NCBI GenBank assembly: GCA_023431185.1
Contig: JAEYXS010000097.1
Span: 1-28,750, forward strand
DNA from: Verrucomicrobiota bacterium
Lineage (GTDB): Bacteria; Verrucomicrobiota; Verrucomicrobiia; Limisphaerales; JAEYXS01
Length of the DNA stretch: 28,750 bases
Reading direction: 5' to 3'
Shown in pieces: positions 17,792-25,173 of the stretch (the stretch's first letter is position 1; the number at the start of each line of letters is the position of its first letter). The notes under the pieces were generated by a model that ran no database searches, had not been told where the DNA came from, and worked only from the letters and a program-made list of their open reading frames with translations. A program made the translations under genes and the position numbers.

Positions 17792-17817
17792 TTAAGCATC
17801 TGCCCGAGTTTGTTACA
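17792..17817 (-). promoter_or_regulatory. Candidate autoregulated promoter upstream of the sigma-factor gene
   Basis: On the minus strand TGTAACAAAC (17808-17817) is followed after 10 nt by GCTTAA (17792-17797), about 20 nt before the GTG start. A T-rich tract precedes it. Motif and spacing are identical to those before the kinase at 16990-17015. The upstream element resembles ECF -35 boxes with a central AAC (established pattern), but the -10 part is not a known consensus. Confidence 0.55.
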
Positions 17818-17831
17818 GAAAAAGAAGACCG

Positions 17832-19931
17832 CTACTCGTTCAAACTCTTAAGCCGTTCCCGTGCCGCCGCTTTCGCATCGATGAACTGTACCTGACCCTG
17901 TGGCCAACCCAGCTTGACCGAAGTTTCACTGGCCCAGCGGAAACCATCTTGCTTGGCATCCACCACGCGCACTTTCGCCTTCTCCGCCACCATGGCCAGC
18001 GCCTGCGGGATGTCCAGATACCGCAGCACATTCAGATAATCCGGACCGGCCATGTGTGAAATCGGCGGTTCGATCAGCTCCACCGAGGTGATTCCTTCAG
18101 CAAACAAGGAGGCATACAGCGCGTTGATGCCCTGATTGCGTTCTCCGGCCAGTTGGATCGGCCGGTCGGGAAATTCTGCGCGCAGCACTTCCACCGCTCG
18201 CTTGATGTCCCATACACGCATGCCGTCCAGCGTCTGGCCCAGCAACATGAAGCGACGGCGGTTCTGGACTTGCTTGCGCTTGTCCGGGTCCCAAGCGGTC
18301 AGGCCGATGCCGCGTGGTGGCAGAAAGACGATGGCCGTATTCTCCTTCTCCACGTCGCCCACGATCTTGATCCAGGCCAGCATGTCTGCTTTGACGCCCG
18401 GGGTGACGCTGAGTTCTTCACCCAGTTTGCCTGCTTGATAAGCCAGCAAGGCGGACAACAGGTTCGTCCACCCCTTCTCATCCACCACGTGCAGTCTCAC
18501 GTTCTTCGCGGCCAGATGAGTTCCTTTGGCGACGCAATAGAGCGGCAGCACCACATTTTCCTGGCTCGTAAAGGTCCACATGGTGAGTTGCAGCGATTCG
18601 AGTTCCGTCTTGCCGCGCACGGACATCTCGTTGAGCACCAGCTTGTCCGGCCAGCCACGGAAGGATTTCTCCTTCAGCGCTTGCAGCCATTCACTACGCT
18701 GCTTGTCCCAAGCTGCTTTATCTGCTGGCACGGCCGGTTTCGCCGCCGCGACAAACGTTTCATGGATCTTCGTCGTCCGTTCATCCGCGGGCAGTGACGA
18801 GAACACTTTCAGTTCTTGTGGTTTAAACAGCTTCTCGGCGGGCATACTGACCAGTGGTTCCTCGCCTTTCAGGAAGCGGTTGAACCAGCGGAATGCGGGC
18901 ACTTGCAGGTCTTGCGTGTCCTTGTGCGGCCCTTCGGTGATGAGCAGGCCGAGGTTGTTCGTCGCACCATAGAGCTTGTAGATGTTCGCCACGTCCTTGT
19001 GCAAGCGTACCACGCCATCCAGCGGGAAGATGCGGTCCTTGTCTGTGTTGGCGATCAACAGGGGCCGCGGGGCTACAAGTGCGGCCACCTTCGCGTAATC
19101 CCAGCGATACGTGTTCATCATGAACATGCAATCGCAATGCCCCTCGATGCAGCCATCCACTACATGGTTCTGCAGATCGGTGATGCCCGCCACGGGCACA
19201 GCGGCTTTGATGCGTTCATCCAGCGCGGCCGTCCACCAGGAGTAACCACCACCACCGGAACGCCCCGTGACCCCGAGCTTCTCGCCATCCACTTCGGGAC
19301 GCGATTGCAGGTAGTCCAATCCCCGGATGGAATTCCACGCCTCCACACCCGCTGGCGTGTATCCACGCGAATTCCACCACCACATGCCCTCGCGGTATGT
19401 GCCGTGATGGATGCCCTCCAATTCCCCGAGTTGGATGGTATCAATCGTCAGACACACATAACCGTTCCGCGCGAACCACTCGCCGTGATGCTGATACGCC
19501 GTCTTGTTGCCGAAGCTCACACCGTTCGTCTTCACCTGTCCGTGACCGCAGACATAGAGGATGGCTGGAACTTTCTTCGTCAGGTTCTTGGGGACATACA
19601 GATTGGCCGTCACATAGAGACCCGGCAGGGATTGATAATGCAGGTTCTCCACGAAGAACTGCTCATGGTCCACGCGCCCGGTGATGTTCGCCTTTAGGTC
19701 CGTTTTCTCCGGCATGGGTGAGAGTCCAAGCATCTCTTGCAACTGCTGCTTGGCGATGACACGTTCGCGCTCCCAATCCGTCCGCGTCTTGATGTTCGCG
19801 AAGGTGCGGGCGTTCACCCGCGCAGTCTCGTTGCGGAAGTATTCGACGAGCGCCTTGTCCCCCGGCAACTCAGCCGCAGGCAGAGCAAGGGAACCCAACA
19901 AAAGCAGGACAATGGCGGGCAGCGTCTTCAT
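17832..19931 (-). CDS. Secreted alpha/beta hydrolase (acetyl xylan esterase-like) with C-terminal extension
   Basis: The 699-residue product starts with a signal peptide (MKTLPAIVLLLLGSLALPAA). Residues of about 90-355 form an alpha/beta hydrolase of the acetyl-xylan-esterase/dienelactone-hydrolase type: VPAILYVCGHGQ (oxyanion region), nucleophile Ser225 in GRSGGGG, probable acid Asp299 in NTDKDRIFP, and His336 in EGPHKDTQ. The cysteine-rich insert CIEGHCDC before the acid is notable. Residues of about 400-699 form a second half that looks hydrolase-like (IVFLPPRGIGLTAWDP, RPIQLAGERNQG, SVELIEPPISHM) but without a clear nucleophile elbow. Such enzymes deacylate polysaccharides outside the cytoplasm; the substrate is unknown. 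It lies 60 nt upstream of the sigma gene in the same direction with no clear terminator between, so read-through is possible. It is divergent from the protease gene at 19978. Confidence 0.88.
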   Translation of the reverse strand: MKTLPAIVLLLLGSLALPAAELPGDKALVEYFRNETARVNARTFANIKTRTDWERERVIAKQQLQEMLGLSPMPEKTDLKANITGRVDHEQFFVENLHYQSLPGLYVTANLYVPKNLTKKVPAILYVCGHGQVKTNGVSFGNKTAYQHHGEWFARNGYVCLTIDTIQLGELEGIHHGTYREGMWWWNSRGYTPAGVEAWNSIRGLDYLQSRPEVDGEKLGVTGRSGGGGYSWWTAALDERIKAAVPVAGITDLQNHVVDGCIEGHCDCMFMMNTYRWDYAKVAALVAPRPLLIANTDKDRIFPLDGVVRLHKDVANIYKLYGATNNLGLLITEGPHKDTQDLQVPAFRWFNRFLKGEEPLVSMPAEKLFKPQELKVFSSLPADERTTKIHETFVAAAKPAVPADKAAWDKQRSEWLQALKEKSFRGWPDKLVLNEMSVRGKTELESLQLTMWTFTSQENVVLPLYCVAKGTHLAAKNVRLHVVDEKGWTNLLSALLAYQAGKLGEELSVTPGVKADMLAWIKIVGDVEKENTAIVFLPPRGIGLTAWDPDKRKQVQNRRRFMLLGQTLDGMRVWDIKRAVEVLRAEFPDRPIQLAGERNQGINALYASLFAEGITSVELIEPPISHMAGPDYLNVLRYLDIPQALAMVAEKAKVRVVDAKQDGFRWASETSVKLGWPQGQVQFIDAKAAARERLKSLNE

Positions 19932-19977
19932 AGCAGGATATCAGACGTAAATCGTGTCGTTTTTATTGAGCGCAGAA

Positions 19978-20952
19978 ATGAAGTCAGATGCAAGAAAGGG
20001 ATTCGTTCGCTTTCCATTTGCCAGCCGCGCGAAAACACGGAACCTTACGAACGTGTTCCAGCATCTGCCCAGCCTCAGCCTTGCTCTGCTGATGCTTTTG
20101 CTTGTGAGCACACATCATACATCTGCTGCGGACACCACAAATACGAGTTGGACGGTGCCGATCGAGATCTCCCGGAACCGCGTCATGGTCCCGCTCACCA
20201 TCAATGCGGACACAAACCGCTGTTCCTTCCTGCTGGATAGCGGCTATGGCATCAGCATGATCCATCCGAGCCTGGTGGAATCACTAGCCCTGAAACGCAT
20301 TGGCAACATCGATATCATCGGCATCGCCGGGCGCGAAGCAGCGGGCACCTATGATGGCGCGCTGCTCAAACTGGGCGATGCGACCTACGCTCCTCGCCGC
20401 CTCGCTTCCCTGCCATCCGATGCCAGACGCCGTCGCCGTGAAGATGGCATCCTCGGCTCCGGCTTCTTCCGGCGTTACGTCGTGGAGATCGATTCGCAAG
20501 CCAAGGTGATGCGCCTCCACGAGCCCAAGTCTTACCTTTACTCCGGCAAAGGCGAGATCCTGAAGCTGGAATTCCCAAAGGACACGCCGGTGATCGAAGC
20601 CGACATCGTGGGTCCTCAGGGAAAACCCATCCGCGCACGGCTGGAGATTGATACCGGCTGCGATGGCCCGATGTGTCTCGGCAGCCATTTCGTGACAGCC
20701 CATGATCTGCTCGGCGACACGGAGAAAACCAAAGACGGCACCCGCAGCGGGGTCGGTGGCGGGGCCAAGGTTCGCTACGGAAACGTGGCCCAGATCAAAT
20801 TCGGCCAACTCACGCTGGACAATCCCAAGACCAGCTTTTTCCTCGAAGGCTCACCCACCGATGAAACCCAGGCCGGGCACATCGGCATGCCCGCCCTGCT
20901 GAAGTTCAAAGCGATCTTCGACTACTCCCGGAACCGGTTGATTTTGGAGTAA
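19978..20952 (+). CDS. Exported retropepsin-like aspartic protease with two catalytic motifs
   Basis: The ATG at 19978 gives 324 residues; a GTG at 19954 in frame is a less likely start. A long, basic N-terminus (about 30 residues) precedes a hydrophobic segment (PSLSLALLMLLLVSTHHTSA), which acts as signal anchor or late signal peptide. Two aspartic-protease half-domains follow: CSFLLDSGYGISMIH (Asp87) with DGILGSGFFRRYVVEID, and RARLEIDTGCDGPMC (Asp225) with AGHIGMPALLKF. Each half holds one D-S/T-G motif, so the chain could build a pepsin-like active site alone, unlike dimeric retropepsins. The substrate is unknown. Only 46 nt separate its start from the divergent hydrolase gene, so the promoters must overlap. 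No terminator was seen downstream. Confidence 0.85.
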   Translation: MKSDARKGFVRFPFASRAKTRNLTNVFQHLPSLSLALLMLLLVSTHHTSAADTTNTSWTVPIEISRNRVMVPLTINADTNRCSFLLDSGYGISMIHPSLVESLALKRIGNIDIIGIAGREAAGTYDGALLKLGDATYAPRRLASLPSDARRRRREDGILGSGFFRRYVVEIDSQAKVMRLHEPKSYLYSGKGEILKLEFPKDTPVIEADIVGPQGKPIRARLEIDTGCDGPMCLGSHFVTAHDLLGDTEKTKDGTRSGVGGGAKVRYGNVAQIKFGQLTLDNPKTSFFLEGSPTDETQAGHIGMPALLKFKAIFDYSRNRLILE

Positions 20953-21069
20953 AATTCCTGACCGCCCAATCCCACTTTCAGCTTGTCACCCGGCTTCATG
21001 GATTAGTGATATTGAAAACGTCACAATCGTTTAACCCTGCCTGCCGTCGCTGAATGCAGCCCTTTGGCC

Positions 21070-21092
21070 ATAGGCTATTGCCGATTGGCTAT
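21070..21092 (+). repeat. Short interspersed repeat, left arm beside the four-helix-bundle gene
   Basis: The 23-nt sequence ending in gattggctat matches the reverse complement of 21741-21763 at 21 of 23 positions. It contains two imperfect copies of attggctat. It lies 33 nt past the stop codon end of the four-helix-bundle gene (21125). Confidence 0.75.
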
Positions 21093-21124
21093 TCCCCTCC
21101 AAAAAAAGACGAACCGCACGTGAA

Positions 21125-21655
21125 TTAAGTTTCCTCGCCGCGCGCCGCCCTGGCCTCCGAAGAATTGTATAGTGGGTGCTCCGGCTTCAAGCCGCGCAGA
21201 AATTTGATGCGATATTCCGCCGCTTTGGCCGCCATTTCTTTCTGCTGGCGGTTCTGTGGGGTCAGATGGCGCTTGCCCTGAACAGATGACCCCTCGATGG
21301 ATTCCGTCCAAGCTGTGATCTGTTTGGTGCACGACTCAGCCAAAGCCCGGATGCGCGCCAAATCTTTCTGGAATGGTTTCACCTCTGGACGAACGGAAAC
21401 CACAGCCATCATGGAGCGTACTTCACCCGCCGAACCACGCGCGATACCGATGAACTGCAACAGCTCTGCAGTGCCGACTCTTTCGAATCCTTCGGCTATG
21501 TTGTTGGAGACTGAAAGTGCGGACCGGTCCAGTTGATTGCGGAAACTTGCCGAAAAAGGGACATTGGGTTTCTGAAACAAATCGAGCACAGCGTTATAGA
21601 GTCGTGCTGCTTCCTGCCACACTGGCAACTCCTCAAACTTTTGGTATTTCGGCAT
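21125..21655 (-). CDS. Four-helix-bundle protein (23S rRNA intervening-sequence/S23 type)
   Basis: The 176-residue protein has the family pattern: FEELPVWQEAARLYNAVLDL (helix 1), FRNQLDRSALSVSNNIAEGF (helix 2, with the conserved S..NIAEG), ELLQFIGIARGSAGEVRSMM (helix 3) and a fourth helix ending near TESI. The last 50 residues (GSSVQGKRHLTPQNRQQK onwards) are a charged extension beyond the usual 120 or so. The ATG at 21655 has AAGGAG three nt upstream, one of the better ribosome sites in this window. Members are encoded inside 23S rRNA intervening sequences in some bacteria and as free genes in many others; a related fold (bAvd) serves diversity-generating retroelements. The role here is unknown. 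It stands alone between two short inverted repeats. Confidence 0.85.
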   Translation of the reverse strand: MPKYQKFEELPVWQEAARLYNAVLDLFQKPNVPFSASFRNQLDRSALSVSNNIAEGFERVGTAELLQFIGIARGSAGEVRSMMAVVSVRPEVKPFQKDLARIRALAESCTKQITAWTESIEGSSVQGKRHLTPQNRQQKEMAAKAAEYRIKFLRGLKPEHPLYNSSEARAARGEET

Positions 21656-21740
21656 AAGCTCCTTGGTGGTTAAGAACGATCGCGAGCTTATCGCAAAGCG
21701 TTACCAAGTGACAAGTTTGGTCAGCCTAAAATTAGCAGAC

Positions 21741-21763
21741 ATAGCCAATCGACAATAGCCAAT
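21741..21763 (-). repeat. Short interspersed repeat, right arm beside the four-helix-bundle gene
   Basis: On the plus strand it starts atagccaatcgacaatagcc. Its reverse complement matches 21070-21092 at 21 of 23 positions, so the two form an inverted pair around the gene at 21125-21655. It lies 85 nt upstream of that gene's start codon. Confidence 0.75.
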
Positions 21764-21859
21764 AGCCCAGCCTTGGGACAGCGAACACGTCAAAGCATCC
21801 TCCAAGCTGGAGAAAAATCAGCAGCAGAACCGCCCATGCAGATTATCAGGGAGGAATCC

Positions 21860-22633
21860 CTACTCCTTCAACCGCCCCGCTGACCACAGGATGCCGCGGG
21901 AGACGAGGTTCAGGAATACTTCATCGCGGAAGGCGTCGTCCGAGTGGCCGTAAGTGGTGCCGAAGACACGGGCCTTGCCGTACTGGCTCACCCAGACCAC
22001 TGGATGATCCTTGCCGTCTTTCTCACTCTTGGAGGTCGCGAGCGCCTTCGTGTTCGGCCAGACTTTTTCAATGATGTAGAGTTCATCCTTCGCGGTCACC
22101 CAGTTCTCCGGTGTGCCTTTCAGGATGGGATGCTTCGGCTCGACCAGCTTCACCGGGTAATTGCTCTGATGGTCATGGCGGCGGCTGGTCACACCGAGGA
22201 ATTCGCGCCAGTCATCGATCTCCGCCGCGCGGTAGGTGTGCATGGCGCAGTGGATGACCACGGCGGGCACGCCCTTGTGATGCGCCTTGGTGATCTTCTG
22301 GATGTACTCCGGCAGCTTGGTGTTCGCGAAGCACTCGTTGTGGACGACCACATCGTAACCCTTGGCCCAGTTGGGATTGTCATACAACGGAATCATCGCT
22401 TCCGTGCCCGTGCCGCCTTCCATCACCACGGTCCACTCGGTCTTCACCATCTTGCCCACGGCATTGGTGAGCTGGGCGCTTTGGAAAGCGTAGTTATGGC
22501 AGCAACCGCCCGTGATGAGCAGGGCGCGCAGGGGCTTCTTGCCTTTGACATCGGGAGATTGGGCAGAAGCAGCATTCGTGGTCGCAAGGGCCAGCACGCA
22601 GACGGCGAGCACAGTAATTAGGCGATGGATCAT
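21860..22633 (-). CDS. Secreted ThuA-domain protein (class I glutamine amidotransferase-like fold)
   Basis: The 257-residue product carries a signal peptide (MIHRLITVLAVCVLALATTN, cut near ASA-QSP). The ThuA fold is visible as RALLITGGCCHNYAFQ, then YDVVVHNECFAN, VPAVVIHCAMHTYR, EFLGVTSRRHDHQS, HPILKGTPENWVTAKDELYI, HPVVWVSQYGKARVFGTTYG and a closing helix with VSRGILWSAGRL. ThuA proteins are named from rhizobial trehalose use, but the secreted verrucomicrobial and planctomycete forms are generally of unknown function, often linked to sugar breakdown. The C-C-H cluster after the first strand and HCAMH are candidate ligand residues. The ATG at 22633 has GAGGG about 12-15 nt upstream. It is divergent from the large Sel1 gene, 120 nt away. 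Confidence 0.9.
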   Translation of the reverse strand: MIHRLITVLAVCVLALATTNAASAQSPDVKGKKPLRALLITGGCCHNYAFQSAQLTNAVGKMVKTEWTVVMEGGTGTEAMIPLYDNPNWAKGYDVVVHNECFANTKLPEYIQKITKAHHKGVPAVVIHCAMHTYRAAEIDDWREFLGVTSRRHDHQSNYPVKLVEPKHPILKGTPENWVTAKDELYIIEKVWPNTKALATSKSEKDGKDHPVVWVSQYGKARVFGTTYGHSDDAFRDEVFLNLVSRGILWSAGRLKE

Positions 22634-22753
22634 GGCGGGAGTTTACCCTCGCCCACGCGGCCGGGTCAATGGCGGGGCATGGCCGGTCAACTTTTACCAT
22701 CCTGAATTCCAATTGCCCTTGCCCCCTGCCCCGACCTGCGTGAAATATCTGGC

Positions 22754-25039
22754 ATGCGTTTGCCCGCGATGCTCCGTAAAGCCGATGTCCTCCGGACTGT
22801 GGCCGCCCTTTCCTTCACCTTGGCGGCCGGTTCCGCGCTCGCCGCCACCCCGGAGCAGCTCGCCGCCTGGAAAGCCGCCGCCACGCAAGGTGACCTGCAA
22901 TCACAGAATTACCTCGGCTACATCTACGCCAATGGCGACGGCGTGACCAAGGATCTTGCGGAAGCGGCGAAGTGGTATCTGCTGGCAGCGAAGCAAGGCA
23001 ACGCCACTTCGCAACACTATCTGGCCTACCTCTACGCGACTGGTCAGGGCGTGAAGCGCGATCTGGCAGAAGCGGCCAAGTGGTATCGCGAAGCGGCGAA
23101 CCAAAACATTCCGGCAGCGCAATATTCCTTGGGGCTCGCTTACGAGAATGGCGATGGCATCACGGCCGACAGCACCGAGGCCGTTCGCTGGCTGGAAAAG
23201 GCGGCGCTGCAAAACTACGCTCCCGCGCAACATTCATTGGCGCTGGCGTACTATGCGGGCAAGGGCATCGCCCGCAACCCTCGCCTCGCTGGCGAATGGT
23301 GGCGGAAGGCGGCGGAGCAAGGGCTCGATTCGGCGCAATTCAACTACGCCGTGCTGCTGGCCAACGGGGAAGGCGTACGCAAGGACATCGCCGAAGCCCT
23401 CATCTGGTATCAGCGCGCGGGCGATAAAGGCGTGGTGGCTGCCTACTACAACCTCGCCGTCCTCTATGCGAATGGTGACGGTGTAGAGAAGGATGCCGCC
23501 GAATCCGTGAAGTATTACCGCCTCGCGGCTGAGCTTGGCCACACGGGCGCACAGTATCAACTCGGGGCGCTCTATGCCATGGGCCAGGGTGTGACCCCGG
23601 ATATTCAACGGGCGATCGAGTGGTATCAGAAAGCCGCCCAGCAAAAGCATCCCGAAGCGCTCTATAATCTGGGCATTCTCTATGCGAATGGTGAAGGCGT
23701 GACCGCTGATCATGCGAAGGCGGCGGAGTATTACCGCCAGGCCGCGGACCTGAATCTCCTCGCTGCACAACATGCACTGGGTCACTGCTACCAGCAGGGT
23801 GAAGGGGTGAAGAAGAATTCAACGGAAGCGCTCAAGTGGTATCAAAAGGCCGCGGACCAAAAGTATGCGCCCGCGATGGCCGCCATCGCCTACGCGCACT
23901 TTCAAGGTGAGGGCGTGAAGAAAAGCCTGAGTGATGCCGTGAAGTGGTATCGCCAGGCAGCGGAAGCCGGTCTCGCCAGTGCCCAGGCCAGCATGGGTTA
24001 CTTTTATTATTCCGGCGAAGGCACGGTGCGTGATGCGGTGGAAGCCGCCAAATGGTGGCAGCGGGCGGCCGAGCAAGAAGATGCTTCTGCCCAGTTCAAT
24101 CTCGCCCTGCTCCACACCAATGGTGAGGGCGTGAAGAAAGATACCGCCGCCGCGGCCCAGTGGATGAAGCGGGCGGCAGAGCAAGGCTATGCCCCCGCGC
24201 TCTATAACTTGGGCAGCTTGCACAACGAAGGCGCGGGCGTGCCGAAGAATCCCCGCGAGGCCGTGCGTTACTGGAAGGAAGCGGCGGAAAAGGGTCATGC
24301 GCCGGCGCAGTACAACTTGGGCGTACGCTACGCCACTGGTGAAGGCGTCTTTCAAGATCTGAAGGAGGCGGCCAAGTGGTATCAGCAGGCGGCGGAGCAA
24401 AACCATGCCCCTTCCCAGTTCGCCCTCGGCATGCTCTATGCCGAAGGCAAGGGGGTGGCGAAGGATGAACTGAAAGCCCGGGAGCTTTGGCGCAAGGCCG
24501 CTGATCTCGGCAACATCTCCGCGCAATACAATCTGGCCCAGGCTTACGCAACCGCCAAAGATCTGCCCCAAGCCGCCAAGTATTATCAACTGGCCGCCAA
24601 GCAAGGTCACGCGGCCGCCGCTTACAACCTCGCGCTGCTCCACTCCAAAGGTGAGGGCGTGAAGCAGGATGCAGCTGCTGCTTTAAAACTCTATCAGCAG
24701 GCGGCGGAAAAGGGCCATGCGCAGGCGCAGTTCAATCTCGGGGTGCTATACGCGACCGGGGAAGGTGTGACGAAGGATCTGAACCAGGCCGCTGGCTGGT
24801 ATCAGAAATCAGCCAGCCAAGGATTCGGTCCGGCCCAGTTCAATCTGGGAGTCTGCTACGCGAACGGGGATGGCGTGGCCAAGGATATGATCGAGGCTTT
24901 CAAATGGATCGAGCTGGCAACCATCAATGGCCAGACCAATGCCACAACGACACGCGAGCAGATGCGCGGCTCCTTGAACGCCAACGAACAGGCGGAGGCA
25001 GCCCGCCGGGTGGCGACGTTTAACCGGCAGGGCCGGTGA
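22754..25039 (+). CDS. Large secreted Sel1-repeat protein, 761 residues, 19 repeats
   Basis: The ATG at 22754 gives a signal peptide with core VLRTVAALSFTLAAGSALAA; an ATG at 22769 would also fit. From about residue 45 I count 19 Sel1 repeats, nearly all 36 residues long, of the form AQYNLGVLYA.GEGV.KD..EAAKWYQ.AAEQGH. Repeat 16 is only 32 residues and lacks the GEGV turn, a break in the solenoid. A 34-residue cap (TNATTTREQMRGSLN onwards, ending FNRQGR) closes the protein and is homologous to the cap of the smaller Sel1 protein at 6301-7746. The predicted shape is a long superhelix for binding partners in the periplasm; the partner is unknown. No clear Shine-Dalgarno is present. The gene is transcribed towards asd, which has its own promoter. 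Confidence 0.92.
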   Translation: MRLPAMLRKADVLRTVAALSFTLAAGSALAATPEQLAAWKAAATQGDLQSQNYLGYIYANGDGVTKDLAEAAKWYLLAAKQGNATSQHYLAYLYATGQGVKRDLAEAAKWYREAANQNIPAAQYSLGLAYENGDGITADSTEAVRWLEKAALQNYAPAQHSLALAYYAGKGIARNPRLAGEWWRKAAEQGLDSAQFNYAVLLANGEGVRKDIAEALIWYQRAGDKGVVAAYYNLAVLYANGDGVEKDAAESVKYYRLAAELGHTGAQYQLGALYAMGQGVTPDIQRAIEWYQKAAQQKHPEALYNLGILYANGEGVTADHAKAAEYYRQAADLNLLAAQHALGHCYQQGEGVKKNSTEALKWYQKAADQKYAPAMAAIAYAHFQGEGVKKSLSDAVKWYRQAAEAGLASAQASMGYFYYSGEGTVRDAVEAAKWWQRAAEQEDASAQFNLALLHTNGEGVKKDTAAAAQWMKRAAEQGYAPALYNLGSLHNEGAGVPKNPREAVRYWKEAAEKGHAPAQYNLGVRYATGEGVFQDLKEAAKWYQQAAEQNHAPSQFALGMLYAEGKGVAKDELKARELWRKAADLGNISAQYNLAQAYATAKDLPQAAKYYQLAAKQGHAAAAYNLALLHSKGEGVKQDAAAALKLYQQAAEKGHAQAQFNLGVLYATGEGVTKDLNQAAGWYQKSASQGFGPAQFNLGVCYANGDGVAKDMIEAFKWIELATINGQTNATTTREQMRGSLNANEQAEAARRVATFNRQGR

Positions 25040-25121
25040 GCCAAGTTTTACCGTTAATTCACCCCAATCTGTTCAGTTTCAACACTCTTTGCGGGTAACC
25101 TGCACCCCCGTTTTGCCCTCA

Positions 25122-25149
25122 TTGACACGCCGCCAACGGTGGGTATAGT
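25122..25149 (+). promoter_or_regulatory. Sigma70-type promoter of asd
   Basis: TTGACA at 25122-25127, a 16-nt spacer, and TATAGT at 25144-25149: 11 of 12 consensus bases. Transcription should start near 25156, leaving a leader of about 18 nt before the ATG at 25174. Confidence 0.8.
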
Positions 25150-25173
25150 TGCCGCCCTTTGTTGGTAAAGTAT

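Noticed and set aside
21848..21861. AGGGA/TCCCT hairpin overlapping the stop codon of the ThuA-domain gene
   Set aside because: The stem is 5 bp and no T tract follows, so it is not a convincing terminator.
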